DNA from: an uncultured Bacteroidaceae bacterium
GTDB lineage: Bacteria; Bacteroidota; Bacteroidia; Bacteroidales; Bacteroidaceae
Direction: 5' to 3'
DNA: 52,920 nt
Assembly: GCA_904502235.1 (NCBI GenBank)
Contig: CAJGDP010000010.1
Span: forward strand, 1-52,920
Shown here: positions 8,595 through 16,342 of the stretch, in pieces
How positions within the stretch are numbered: the first letter of the stretch is position 1
How the letters are laid out: each line of letters starts with the position of its first letter
The notes under the pieces: generated by a model
Told to the model about the DNA's origin: nothing
Seen by the model: the letters and a program-made list of their open reading frames with translations, nothing else
Database searches by the model: none
Program-made: the position numbers and the translations under genes

Positions 8595-11500
8595 TTAAAG
8601 TGTTACATTCAGATAGAACTCAAAGCCCTGGCTATAGAGATAGTCGGTTCCTCGCTCTATCTTAACTGTTGAAAAACGCAGGATATCGGTAAAGTTGATA
8701 CCGGTGCGCAGGTTACGTACTCTCAGGCTCTTGCATACCTTATCGCTGAACTCATAGCCTATGTTCAACGAACCGAGAGAGAATGTATACTCCTTCTCTG
8801 CAAAACGTGTTGTCTGTTCGGGACGTGAACTGTCGGCAATATCCTTGTAAATGGCATTGTCGCCGGGCTGTTTCCAACGGTCGTCGAACACGCGCTTGTC
8901 GGCATTGTAACGTGGGTCGGAACCCTCGACTTTGCTTACACGTGTGGTATTGTAGACCCATGCGCCCAGACGGTAGTTGAACAATCCGTAAACGCTGAAA
9001 CCTTTCCAGAATACGTTTGTGCTGAATGTTCCTGTGTAGGCAGGCTCGGTATCGCCAATGAGCACCTTGTCGGCAGGGTCGTACTTGAATGTGTATTCTC
9101 CGTTACGCTTGATGTAGATTTCCTTACCTGTTGCGGGGTCGATACCTGCCGAACGCACAAGCTTAAGCGCTGTTACGCTCTCGCCCTCGGCATACTGCGG
9201 AAGCGGAGCAAGGCTTGTTGATGCGTTTGCCTGGTTCTGCTTGTTGATTTCCTCCAATGCCTTGTCGATTTTTGTAATCTTGTTGCGGTTCATGTAACCG
9301 GTTGTTGCCAGACGCCAGTAGAAATCGTTGCTGCGGAAAATATAACCGTCGAGTTGGAACTCTATACCCTTGTTCTGCAACTCGCCCAAGTTCGCCTTTG
9401 CACTGGTTACACCGGTTGAAGGTGCATATGCCTTGTCGAGAAGCAGGTCGGTGGTGTTACGTATATAGGCATCAATCGTGAAGTTCAAGCGACGCTCGAA
9501 CATGCTCAGGTCGATACCGATATTGTAGTTCATTGTACGCTCCCATGTCAGGTCCACGTTACCTATGGTTACGGGCACTGCACCGATACCGTTCTTGTAC
9601 TCATAATCGTTGGAATACTGGTACATTGTCATTGCCTGGAAGGGGCTGAAACTTACCTTTCCTGTGTAACCGGCACTACCGCGCACCTTGAATACATCAA
9701 AATTCTTCTTTACACGGCTCATGAACTTCTCGTTCATTACGTTCCATCCGATACCACCACTCCAGAAGTGTCCGAAACGGTTGTTCTCGCCGAACTGCGA
9801 CGAACCTGTGGTACGCCATGTGGCATCGATGAAATAACGGTTGCGGAACGATGCGTTACCTGTGGTGAAGAAACCTACATCGGCTGTCTCGGCTTGAGAA
9901 CCGTATGGTTTGCTGCTTGAGGGGTAACCTACTGCGTTTCCTATGTACGACAGGTGGTCGTTGAAGAAACCGACCGCCTGTGTGGTCTCGCTGCTGCTGT
10001 CGGCATAGTTTATCTCCCAACCGGCAGAAAGGCTTACAAGCGACTCGTCCTTGAAGAACTTGTTGAATGTTCCCACAATGTTAGCGTTATAGCTTATACC
10101 GCGCGAAGAGCCTTTGGTATATTGTCCCTTCTTTGTGAGGTCTGTAACATCCTTATACACCAACGACTTTGGTGAAGTGAAGACATCGCTTGAGCCCATA
10201 TCGCTCGACACATTGAAGTGTCCGGTAATAAGGAACATCTTGTTGATATCCCAACGCAGGTCGGTGCTGTTGCTGAATGTTCTTGTGCCGTTCTTTGAGA
10301 AACTGCCAAGTTTTGCCTCGTACAACGGGTTATTCGAATCCCATGCGAGATTTGTGTTGGGTGTGCCGTCCTCGTTGTAGATTCTGTCGTAAGGGTTCAT
10401 CTGCACATACTCCGAGAACGAACCGTAAGGAGAGTTCATCACGCTCACTTCCTGATATGTGGTGCGGTTCGACAGAGTAAGTGAACCTATGTAGTAATCG
10501 AGTTTGAATCCCATGTTGTAACGCTTACGGTAGTCGCCCTTCATTACACCGCGTGTATCGCCGAAACGTCCGGTGAGCTCATAGCGGAGATTTGAAGCAC
10601 CGCCATATACACGCAACGAGTGGTCGTGCGAGAAAGCCGTACGCGCAGGCTGCGACAGCCAGTCGCTGTTCAAGCCTGCAGCAATGAGCTTGTATCGCTG
10701 ATTGTAGAGTTCGTCATATTCATACTGCAAAGGCAAGCCTGTTGCTGAATTTATTGCTCCGTTTGCATCGTAAAGACCTGCCATACGCTCGTATTCCAGT
10801 TTCTCCTTTGCGCTGAGCACATTGTAATCACTCAACACGGGGAACTGCAGGTTGCCGGTAAAGTTATACTGCACACGTACTGTACTCTCCAGGATTGGCT
10901 TGCGCGAAATAACGATAACACCATTGGCAGCCTTTGAACCATAGAGTGCGGTTGCCGAAGCATCCTTTAGGACTGTAATCTTTTCAACCTCGTTGATATC
11001 CAGGTCGTAGAGGTCCTGCATTGATATTTCTGTACCGTCGAGAATGATTGTGGGCTGGTTCACCTGCTGACCACTGTTCGAGAACGAGCTCATACCGCGC
11101 AGAACAAGCTCGGGGGTGTGATTGGGGTTCGAGCCCTGGCTTGTATTCTGCACCATTGCCATACCGGGAGTAAGAGCCGAAATGGCACCTATAAGGTTTG
11201 TTCCCGAAACCTGACGCAGTTCCATACCCGACACCTCGGTTACCGAACCTGTAAAAGTTTCCTTGTTCTTTGATACGAAACCTGTGATTACCACATCGCT
11301 AAGGGTATTTGAATCCTCTTCGAGCTCGATGCGCATGGCTGCGAGTTTACGCGACTTTGAATCGAACACAAGGTCCTTGTATCCCACAAAAGAGACACGC
11401 ACCTCGAAATCCGTTACCGGCGATACGATACGGAACGAGCCTTCGATGTCGGTTGAGACACCGGTAAGGAGTTTGTCGCCCTGCCATATTGCCACCGATG

Positions 11501-11690
11501 CACCAATCAAAGGTTCTTCGCTCTTCTTGTCGATGACAACACCATATACTGTTACAAGTTCCTTGTCGATATCGCTCACAGAGACAGCTACAGGCGATTG
11601 CAAGGCAAGAACAGGCATGGCGAACAGCATCAAAAGCAAAGCCGCAAACATTTTGCCAACAAAAGTTGTTGTTTGTTTTACTTTGTTCAT
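8595..11690 (-). CDS. SusC/RagA family TonB-linked outer-membrane transporter
   Basis: TonB-dependent barrel that imports the nutrient held by SusD. The 1031 residues comprise a signal peptide (to about residue 30, ...PVLA), a carboxypeptidase-regulatory-like beta-sandwich (about 45-130, with GVVIDKKSEEPLIGASV), a plug domain (about 135-275, containing VVITGF and the SusC signature DASATALYGSKAANGVIVI), and the C-terminal beta-barrel ending in ...EFYLNVTL. Length is normal. A clear promoter lies 60 bases upstream (11750-11780). No sigma/anti-sigma or hybrid two-component regulator is next to it, so any inducible control must come from elsewhere. With SusD, DUF4843 and the PKD lipoprotein it forms one operon without carbohydrate enzymes. 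Confidence 0.95.
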   Translation of the reverse strand: MNKVKQTTTFVGKMFAALLLMLFAMPVLALQSPVAVSVSDIDKELVTVYGVVIDKKSEEPLIGASVAIWQGDKLLTGVSTDIEGSFRIVSPVTDFEVRVSFVGYKDLVFDSKSRKLAAMRIELEEDSNTLSDVVITGFVSKNKETFTGSVTEVSGMELRQVSGTNLIGAISALTPGMAMVQNTSQGSNPNHTPELVLRGMSSFSNSGQQVNQPTIILDGTEISMQDLYDLDINEVEKITVLKDASATALYGSKAANGVIVISRKPILESTVRVQYNFTGNLQFPVLSDYNVLSAKEKLEYERMAGLYDANGAINSATGLPLQYEYDELYNQRYKLIAAGLNSDWLSQPARTAFSHDHSLRVYGGASNLRYELTGRFGDTRGVMKGDYRKRYNMGFKLDYYIGSLTLSNRTTYQEVSVMNSPYGSFSEYVQMNPYDRIYNEDGTPNTNLAWDSNNPLYEAKLGSFSKNGTRTFSNSTDLRWDINKMFLITGHFNVSSDMGSSDVFTSPKSLVYKDVTDLTKKGQYTKGSSRGISYNANIVGTFNKFFKDESLVSLSAGWEINYADSSSETTQAVGFFNDHLSYIGNAVGYPSSSKPYGSQAETADVGFFTTGNASFRNRYFIDATWRTTGSSQFGENNRFGHFWSGGIGWNVMNEKFMSRVKKNFDVFKVRGSAGYTGKVSFSPFQAMTMYQYSNDYEYKNGIGAVPVTIGNVDLTWERTMNYNIGIDLSMFERRLNFTIDAYIRNTTDLLLDKAYAPSTGVTSAKANLGELQNKGIEFQLDGYIFRSNDFYWRLATTGYMNRNKITKIDKALEEINKQNQANASTSLAPLPQYAEGESVTALKLVRSAGIDPATGKEIYIKRNGEYTFKYDPADKVLIGDTEPAYTGTFSTNVFWKGFSVYGLFNYRLGAWVYNTTRVSKVEGSDPRYNADKRVFDDRWKQPGDNAIYKDIADSSRPEQTTRFAEKEYTFSLGSLNIGYEFSDKVCKSLRVRNLRTGINFTDILRFSTVKIERGTDYLYSQGFEFYLNVTL

Positions 11691-11749
11691 TTATTCTCTA
11701 TTCTTTTTGTTATTTTTCCTATTATTGCACGTTTTTTTCAAACAGGGTG

Positions 11750-11780
11750 CAAAATTAGCAAAAAAAGTGCTTTCCACAAA
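11750..11780 (-). promoter_or_regulatory. Promoter of the SusC operon
   Basis: On the minus strand, TTTG (11777-11780) is followed after exactly 19 bases by TAATTTTG (11750-11757), which fits the Bacteroidetes housekeeping promoter. The TTTG box lies in the loop of the hairpin 11764-11796. Confidence 0.75.
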
Positions 11781-11796
11781 GGAGGGAAAGCACTTT
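11764..11796 (-). terminator. Second hairpin with T tract upstream of SusC, overlapping its promoter
   Basis: Arms 11764-11775 and 11785-11796 pair perfectly (12 bp, 9-base loop). On the minus strand the stem runs into seven T residues, the form of an intrinsic terminator. It would stop read-through from the repeat-protein gene into SusC and shares bases with the SusC promoter. Confidence 0.7.
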
Positions 11797-11820
11797 AATA
11801 TTATTATATTAATATTATAA

Positions 11821-11849
11821 AAAAACCGGAGCTGATTAAGCCCCGGTTT
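11821..11849 (-). terminator. Terminator of the 676-residue secreted protein gene
   Basis: An imperfect stem, AAACCGGAGCT (11823-11833) with AGCCCCGGTTT (11839-11849) and one mismatch, is followed on the minus strand by a run of T residues. It lies 21 bases after the stop codon. Confidence 0.75.
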
Positions 11850-11869
11850 CCGTATCTATCGGTAAATTA

Positions 11870-13900
11870 TTACTTTACCAAAACCTTAGCACCGTTTACA
11901 ATATAAAGACCGGGAGCTGTGATTGCATCGATCTTGCGACCCTGCATGTCAAAGATACCCTCAACAACATTGTTCTCAACAGTTACGTTCTCAATGCCTG
12001 TTGCATCCTTCTTTGTAAGGACTACATTTGAGTAAGTTGCAACAATATCATTGGTTGAAGAATTTACTACAGTAAAGTCATCGGCAGAGAGTGTGCCATC
12101 GGCATTCAATGCAAGAGCTACAGGTACATTGCCACCATCCTTGTCGCGCAACTTGAGATAAACACCAACACCGAGCGAATAGAGATATGTATAATTCATA
12201 TCAATCTCTGCACTCTGACCATCCTCTGCTATATTCAAAGCAATACCACCATTGTTGATGTGATATACATCATAACCCATGAAATCTGAGATATAATAAT
12301 ATTCGTAACCAGGATAGCTGTCGTCATACACAACATTCAAAGCAAAGGTTGTAGGATAATCAGAATTGTCAACAGTTGCAGTAAGTACATACTCACCGGT
12401 CCATTCGAACGCAGGAGCTTCCTCTTCTACAACCTTTGTTGCTGTCATGTTCATGTAGCATACTACAGGAGTATATACATTTGTACTAAAGTCAAGCATC
12501 TGAATGAACATAGGCTCAATTGACACTGTGCCGTCCTGGTTCAATGTAAGAGTCAATGTTTTAGCAGCACCACTTGAGTTTGTCAATACCAAATACATAC
12601 CGCCACCATAAGACTGAAGCATTGCCATACCATAATATTCGTTCAAGGCAACAGTCGCACTCATTCCGTCAGCAGCAGGAGTTACTGTGAAACCACCCTG
12701 GTTCAAAGTGTATACATCGCTACCCATAAATGAAGAAACAACAAGCACTGGGCCATTGATACTCTGAACTTCCTTGATTTCCATCTGGAATTCAGCAGGC
12801 CATGCGCTTGCATCTACATTTGTATTGGCAATGATTACATCGCTAGCATTTGCTACCTTTACATTGTATACACCTACCCAAGAGAACTCAGGAGCCTCTG
12901 CAGGAAGCTTCAAAGTACCTGCAGTGTAATACTGATGATATTCCATGTACAAAGAGTCTGTAACCTCGTCCTTTGCTTTACCCATTACCTCTTTTGCAAA
13001 AGCGAAACCACCGTAAAGAGTAAATGCTCCCTCCTGCTCTGTAGTCTTGAACTCGATCTTACCTTCCTTAGTTGTACCATATAGAGGAGCAAAACGGATA
13101 CCATTTGCCTCGTCAAGGTAAGTGTCGTTGTAAGACAATACTACAGATACACCGTTGAACGCTGCTGGAAGTGTTACCGCCTGATAACCCTCAACAGAAA
13201 TTGTTGCATTGTAAGACTTATTGTCGTCAGAAGTCTTTGCAAAATTTACAGCAAATTCTGTAGGAATTACAGAACCAGCCATTGTGTCGTATGTACCAGA
13301 ACCTGCTTTGAAGTTGTAATCACCGCTGATATCAGAAACCTCAACAGTTTCAGCCTCCTTAAGTGTCATCTTTACATTAGTATACTTTGCAATTACAGTA
13401 CCTTCGCGATCACCAAAACTTGCAAGAGTTACTACTGTAAAGTTAGGGATTGTAATCAAACCGTTTACAGCATCAACATTGTAGTAAACAGGACCATAGG
13501 TCTTTACGACCTCTGTACCTGCTTCCCAATAACCATAAGGGTTTTCACCATTCTCATTGGCAAGGTAAAGGTTATTCCACAACTGAGGTGTGTTAAGGTT
13601 GTTGATCTTAACCATATCCTGACCCTCTTTTGCACCAATAGCATTGATATTCTGCTGTACTGTAGAACCTGCAAAACCTACGATTTTTGCAATATAATTT
13701 TCATCGGCAGAGATAACAGCCTCGCAATCACCTGAAAGAGTCTCTTTGTGAGCCTGGGTTGCTGCGTCTGTAAACTCAACGTCAGCTGTAAACTGCCACT
13801 TTCCGAACAGCTGATCGATTGTAAAACTCTGCGCTGAAACAGGCATAGCCATGAACAGCATCAAGCTTGCAAACAATGCATAAAAGTAATTTTTCTTCAT
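11870..13900 (-). CDS. Secreted protein of four related beta-rich repeats with a conserved C-terminal tail
   Basis: I do not recognise a named family. The 676-residue product has a signal peptide (about 1-24, ending PVSAQ). It divides into four segments of roughly 130-160 residues starting near FGKWQF, ISGDYNF, FSWVGVY and FEWTGEY. The last two are clearly similar: W-x-G-x-Y, then YP/WP-x-x-F, then FMGxDVYxxNxGG, then a G-x-SA segment. This is the look of repeated lipocalin-like or beta-sandwich units. The C-terminus, IFDMQGRK...PGLYIVNGAKVLVK, matches the tail of the first gene of the window. It has its own promoter and terminator, and lies between the TlpA-like gene and SusC, so it may be a secreted binding protein that serves the uptake locus (inference from position only). 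Confidence 0.85.
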   Translation of the reverse strand: MKKNYFYALFASLMLFMAMPVSAQSFTIDQLFGKWQFTADVEFTDAATQAHKETLSGDCEAVISADENYIAKIVGFAGSTVQQNINAIGAKEGQDMVKINNLNTPQLWNNLYLANENGENPYGYWEAGTEVVKTYGPVYYNVDAVNGLITIPNFTVVTLASFGDREGTVIAKYTNVKMTLKEAETVEVSDISGDYNFKAGSGTYDTMAGSVIPTEFAVNFAKTSDDNKSYNATISVEGYQAVTLPAAFNGVSVVLSYNDTYLDEANGIRFAPLYGTTKEGKIEFKTTEQEGAFTLYGGFAFAKEVMGKAKDEVTDSLYMEYHQYYTAGTLKLPAEAPEFSWVGVYNVKVANASDVIIANTNVDASAWPAEFQMEIKEVQSINGPVLVVSSFMGSDVYTLNQGGFTVTPAADGMSATVALNEYYGMAMLQSYGGGMYLVLTNSSGAAKTLTLTLNQDGTVSIEPMFIQMLDFSTNVYTPVVCYMNMTATKVVEEEAPAFEWTGEYVLTATVDNSDYPTTFALNVVYDDSYPGYEYYYISDFMGYDVYHINNGGIALNIAEDGQSAEIDMNYTYLYSLGVGVYLKLRDKDGGNVPVALALNADGTLSADDFTVVNSSTNDIVATYSNVVLTKKDATGIENVTVENNVVEGIFDMQGRKIDAITAPGLYIVNGAKVLVK

Positions 13901-13974
13901 AGAATTTTAATTTAAATTATTAATTAAGTTTGTTTTATCCTGTAATTATCCGCCTTGTTTTTAAAGACGGGGCG

Positions 13975-14004
13975 CAAATGTAGAACAACTTTGCCAAAAT
14001 CAAA
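13975..14004 (-). promoter_or_regulatory. Promoter of the 676-residue secreted protein gene
   Basis: On the minus strand, TTTG (14001-14004), 18 bases, then TACATTTG (13975-13982). It implies an untranslated leader of roughly 70 bases. Confidence 0.7.
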
Positions 14005-14055
14005 AACATTTTGACAATTATTTTTTCTTTTTCACAAGCATTTTGCCATTAACGG

Positions 14056-14085
14056 ATAAGAAGCCGCACGGGTGCAGCTTCTTAT
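14056..14085. terminator. Hairpin after the TlpA-like gene
   Basis: Arms 14056-14068 and 14073-14085 pair over 13 positions with one G-T wobble. It lies 21 bases past the stop codon of the minus-strand TlpA-like gene and lacks a long T tract. Confidence 0.6.
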
Positions 14086-14106
14086 TGTTAACATATTTAT
14101 TTTTAA

Positions 14107-15432
14107 TTATTTCAATCCTTCGAGAATCTCCTTGATAACCTCGCCGCTACTTGGACGTTTTGCATTGTAGGTATGTAGGTTGCCCTGCTTGTCATATATA
14201 AGGTAGAATGGAATTGCCTTAATGTTCAGAGCATCGCCAAGGGCATTCTCTTTGTCGATCAACTGTATGCCATGCATGCCGATTTCTGCTATTTTGTTCT
14301 TCCATGCCTGCTCGTCGGAATCGCATGAAATAAGCACAAACACAACATCCTTGTTCTGCAACTCGGCTTCGAGTTTCTGGAGATGAGGAATCTCCTTACA
14401 GCATGGTCCACACCACGAAGCCCACATATCTATATACACATACTTGCCTTTGAAGTCAGAGAAATCAACCTTCTTGCCGTTAGCATCGACCAATGTTATA
14501 CCTTCGGGGAATGCTGAACCGGGAATTATTGCCTTACGCTTTGCGAAATCTTTCACATATTCATCGGAAAGGCCATATTGTTCGGTTACACGCTTGAGAA
14601 GTTCAAGTCCACCCTCAAAGTCGTGTGTATAATTGTAGTTGGTAATATAATCGCCCACAACAATCGACACCACTCTCTGGCGCACAGTTTCGTTCTTGTA
14701 TGTCTCGTACAACGATTCGAGTTTGTCCAACATCACAGGAGATGCTGTAAGATTGTCTCTGATTATATGCATTGCTGTATAGAACATTGGCGAATATTCG
14801 TTGTCGAAAGCCTCGCTCACCGACGGCAATACATCGCTCTTGCTGAAGGGGATTGATGTAACGGGAATGCTCTGTGTACGCGGAATGTTGGAATATGCGT
14901 TGTAGGCACGCGAATAGGTGTAGACCTTCATATAATCGGCAACCTTGCCTGTTACGCCATCTGCTACAATTATGGAATCGAGAACGTTTCTGTAACCTTC
15001 GATAAGTTCCTTGAGTTCCTTGCCTGTCATATCGCCCTTGAGCCACAAACGACGGTCGAGGTCGTTTACACGATGTGTAAGAGCCGAAAGTGCACGGTTT
15101 TCGGGAGTATTGTTGAGCACGAACTCATTTGAATTTGCGTTAACCTGAAGCACCGGATTCTTATCCTCACCTATATATATAGGAAGAATTACCTGCGAAT
15201 GCCCCTTGAGTGCAATAATGTTGTAGAATCCCGACTCGGCGTATGGAGTTGTTCCCACATACGATTCACCCTTGACACGCAATGTTACGGTATTTGAATC
15301 GCCACATGGCTGTACATATACCTTCTTTACATCGGATGCTTCACCGGTAAACTTTATGTCGAAACGCACCTTTTGTGCTGATACTGTTGACACTACAAGA
15401 ATTGATGCGATTACCGCAAAGATGTTTTTCAT
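14107..15432 (-). CDS. TlpA/ResA-like thioredoxin-fold protein, exported
   Basis: Exported thiol-disulfide oxidoreductase-like protein of 441 residues. A signal peptide (1-19, ending VSAQ) is followed by a beta-rich N-terminal domain resembling DUF4369-type regions, then a helical linker. The C-terminal thioredoxin domain (about 300-441) has the active site WCGPC, Cys341 and Cys344, and an additional Cys345 directly after it; the cis-proline segment is KAIPFYLIY. Such proteins commonly accompany SusCD loci and act in the periplasm or on the cell surface, but the partner is unknown. It is transcribed from its own promoter (15510-15540) towards the SusCD operon, with a hairpin between it and the next gene, so it is a neighbour of the operon and not a member. 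Confidence 0.9.
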   Translation of the reverse strand: MKNIFAVIASILVVSTVSAQKVRFDIKFTGEASDVKKVYVQPCGDSNTVTLRVKGESYVGTTPYAESGFYNIIALKGHSQVILPIYIGEDKNPVLQVNANSNEFVLNNTPENRALSALTHRVNDLDRRLWLKGDMTGKELKELIEGYRNVLDSIIVADGVTGKVADYMKVYTYSRAYNAYSNIPRTQSIPVTSIPFSKSDVLPSVSEAFDNEYSPMFYTAMHIIRDNLTASPVMLDKLESLYETYKNETVRQRVVSIVVGDYITNYNYTHDFEGGLELLKRVTEQYGLSDEYVKDFAKRKAIIPGSAFPEGITLVDANGKKVDFSDFKGKYVYIDMWASWCGPCCKEIPHLQKLEAELQNKDVVFVLISCDSDEQAWKNKIAEIGMHGIQLIDKENALGDALNIKAIPFYLIYDKQGNLHTYNAKRPSSGEVIKEILEGLK

Positions 15433-15509
15433 TGTTTTGTTTTTTTAAATTCCTCAAATAACGGTACTCAATGTACCCCAACCACTCGTCATCATTTTTC
15501 AAACGGTTG

Positions 15510-15540
15510 CAAAAGTAAGAAAAGTTATTATTTTTACAAA
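15510..15540 (-). promoter_or_regulatory. Promoter of the TlpA-like gene
   Basis: On the minus strand, TTTG (15537-15540), 19 bases, then TACTTTTG (15510-15517): an exact fit to the Bacteroidetes consensus. Confidence 0.75.
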
Positions 15541-15606
15541 CAAATTTAAAGCAAAACTTGATTTTTTGTAGAAGAACGTCATAAAGACAGAACAAAGATG
15601 CTGATA

Positions 15607-15651
15607 AACAGAGTAAGAGGTTCTGATTTTTTCAGAACCTCTTACTCTGTT
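15607..15651. terminator. Long hairpin at the 3' end of tRNA-Gln
   Basis: Arms of about 20 bp (15607-15626 with 15632-15651) pair perfectly around a T-rich 5-base loop. The right arm covers the discriminator base and the last acceptor base of the tRNA, so termination and 3'-end processing must both act here. Confidence 0.75.
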
Positions 15652-15720
15652 GGGCTACCCGGACTCGAACCAGGAAAGGCAGGACCAGAATCTGCAGTGT
15701 TACCATTACACCATAGCCCA
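15650..15720 (-). tRNA. tRNA-Gln (anticodon CTG)
   Basis: On the minus strand the 71 bases fold as a cloverleaf: acceptor TGGGCTA/TAGCCCA, D arm GTGT/ACAC, anticodon arm with loop TTCTGGT (anticodon CTG, reading CAG), a four-base variable loop, and T arm CCTGG-TTCGAGT-CCGGG. CCA is not encoded. The pair closing the anticodon loop is A-C and not a Watson-Crick pair. A promoter lies 17 bases upstream. Confidence 0.95.
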
Positions 15721-15736
15721 ATTGTCAAATGCGATG

Positions 15737-15766
15737 CAAAGGTACACATTTTTTTTGTAAAACAAA
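15737..15766 (-). promoter_or_regulatory. Promoter of tRNA-Gln
   Basis: On the minus strand, TTTG (15763-15766), 18 bases, then TACCTTTG (15737-15744). Confidence 0.7.
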
Positions 15767-15869
15767 CAATTTCGCTCTTTTTTTATTAAAAAAAATGCAA
15801 AAAAGTTCTTTTTCTACTCTTGGCTCATAAAATTCAGAGCAGTTTAAGACATTTTGTCACACAAAAAGC

Positions 15870-15877
15870 TATCTTTG
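15870..15877 (+). promoter_or_regulatory. Probable -7 box upstream of rsfS-ftsH-cdsA
   Basis: TATCTTTG matches the TAnnTTTG box, 72 bases before the rsfS start. No TTTG is found at the usual distance upstream (the nearest is only 13 bases away), so the call rests on one element. Confidence 0.5.
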
Positions 15878-15949
15878 TGAAGAAATAGTGCTTTGGCACT
15901 GTTTTTGCGAGAAAAGAGACAAGAAACATTAAGATTACATTAATATTAT

Positions 15950-16321
15950 ATGCAAAACAACACAACAAACGCACAGGAAGTAATAAATCAGATAGTAGAA
16001 GGTATTCAGGACAAAAAGGGTAAAGGCATTGTAATTGTAGATATGCTAAAACTGGGAAACAGCATCTGCGACTATTTTGTTATATGCCAGGGTGGATCGC
16101 CGGCACAGGTAAGCGCAATCACCGACTCAATTGAGGATACTGTAAGAGAGAACTGCCGAAGAAAGCCATACGCAGTGGACGGTTTACGCAATGCCCAATG
16201 GGTTGCCATGGACTACGGCGACATTCTTGTCCACATATTCCAGCCCGAAGTACGCAAGTTCTACGACATTGAACACCTGTGGGCAGATGCTACACTCACC
16301 GAAATCCCCGACCTTGACTAA
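15950..16321 (+). CDS. rsfS: Ribosomal silencing factor RsfS
   Basis: Binds ribosomal protein uL14 and blocks joining of the 30S and 50S subunits when nutrients are short. The 123-residue protein has the whole RsfS/Iojap domain, including the conserved CDYFVICQG segment (about residues 40-48) and the WVAMDYGDILVHIF segment (about 83-96). Length is typical. It is the first gene of rsfS-ftsH-cdsA, an order seen repeatedly in Bacteroidetes, and lies 21 bases before ftsH. Confidence 0.96.
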   Translation: MQNNTTNAQEVINQIVEGIQDKKGKGIVIVDMLKLGNSICDYFVICQGGSPAQVSAITDSIEDTVRENCRRKPYAVDGLRNAQWVAMDYGDILVHIFQPEVRKFYDIEHLWADATLTEIPDLD

Positions 16322-16342
16322 AATAGACATTATATATAATAT

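Noticed and set aside
15598..15789. Plus-strand open frame of 63 codons across the tRNA-Gln region
   Set aside because: It is antisense to the tRNA and the terminator; the GLPGLEPGKAGP-type translation is a well-known artefact of reading the reverse complement of a tRNA.
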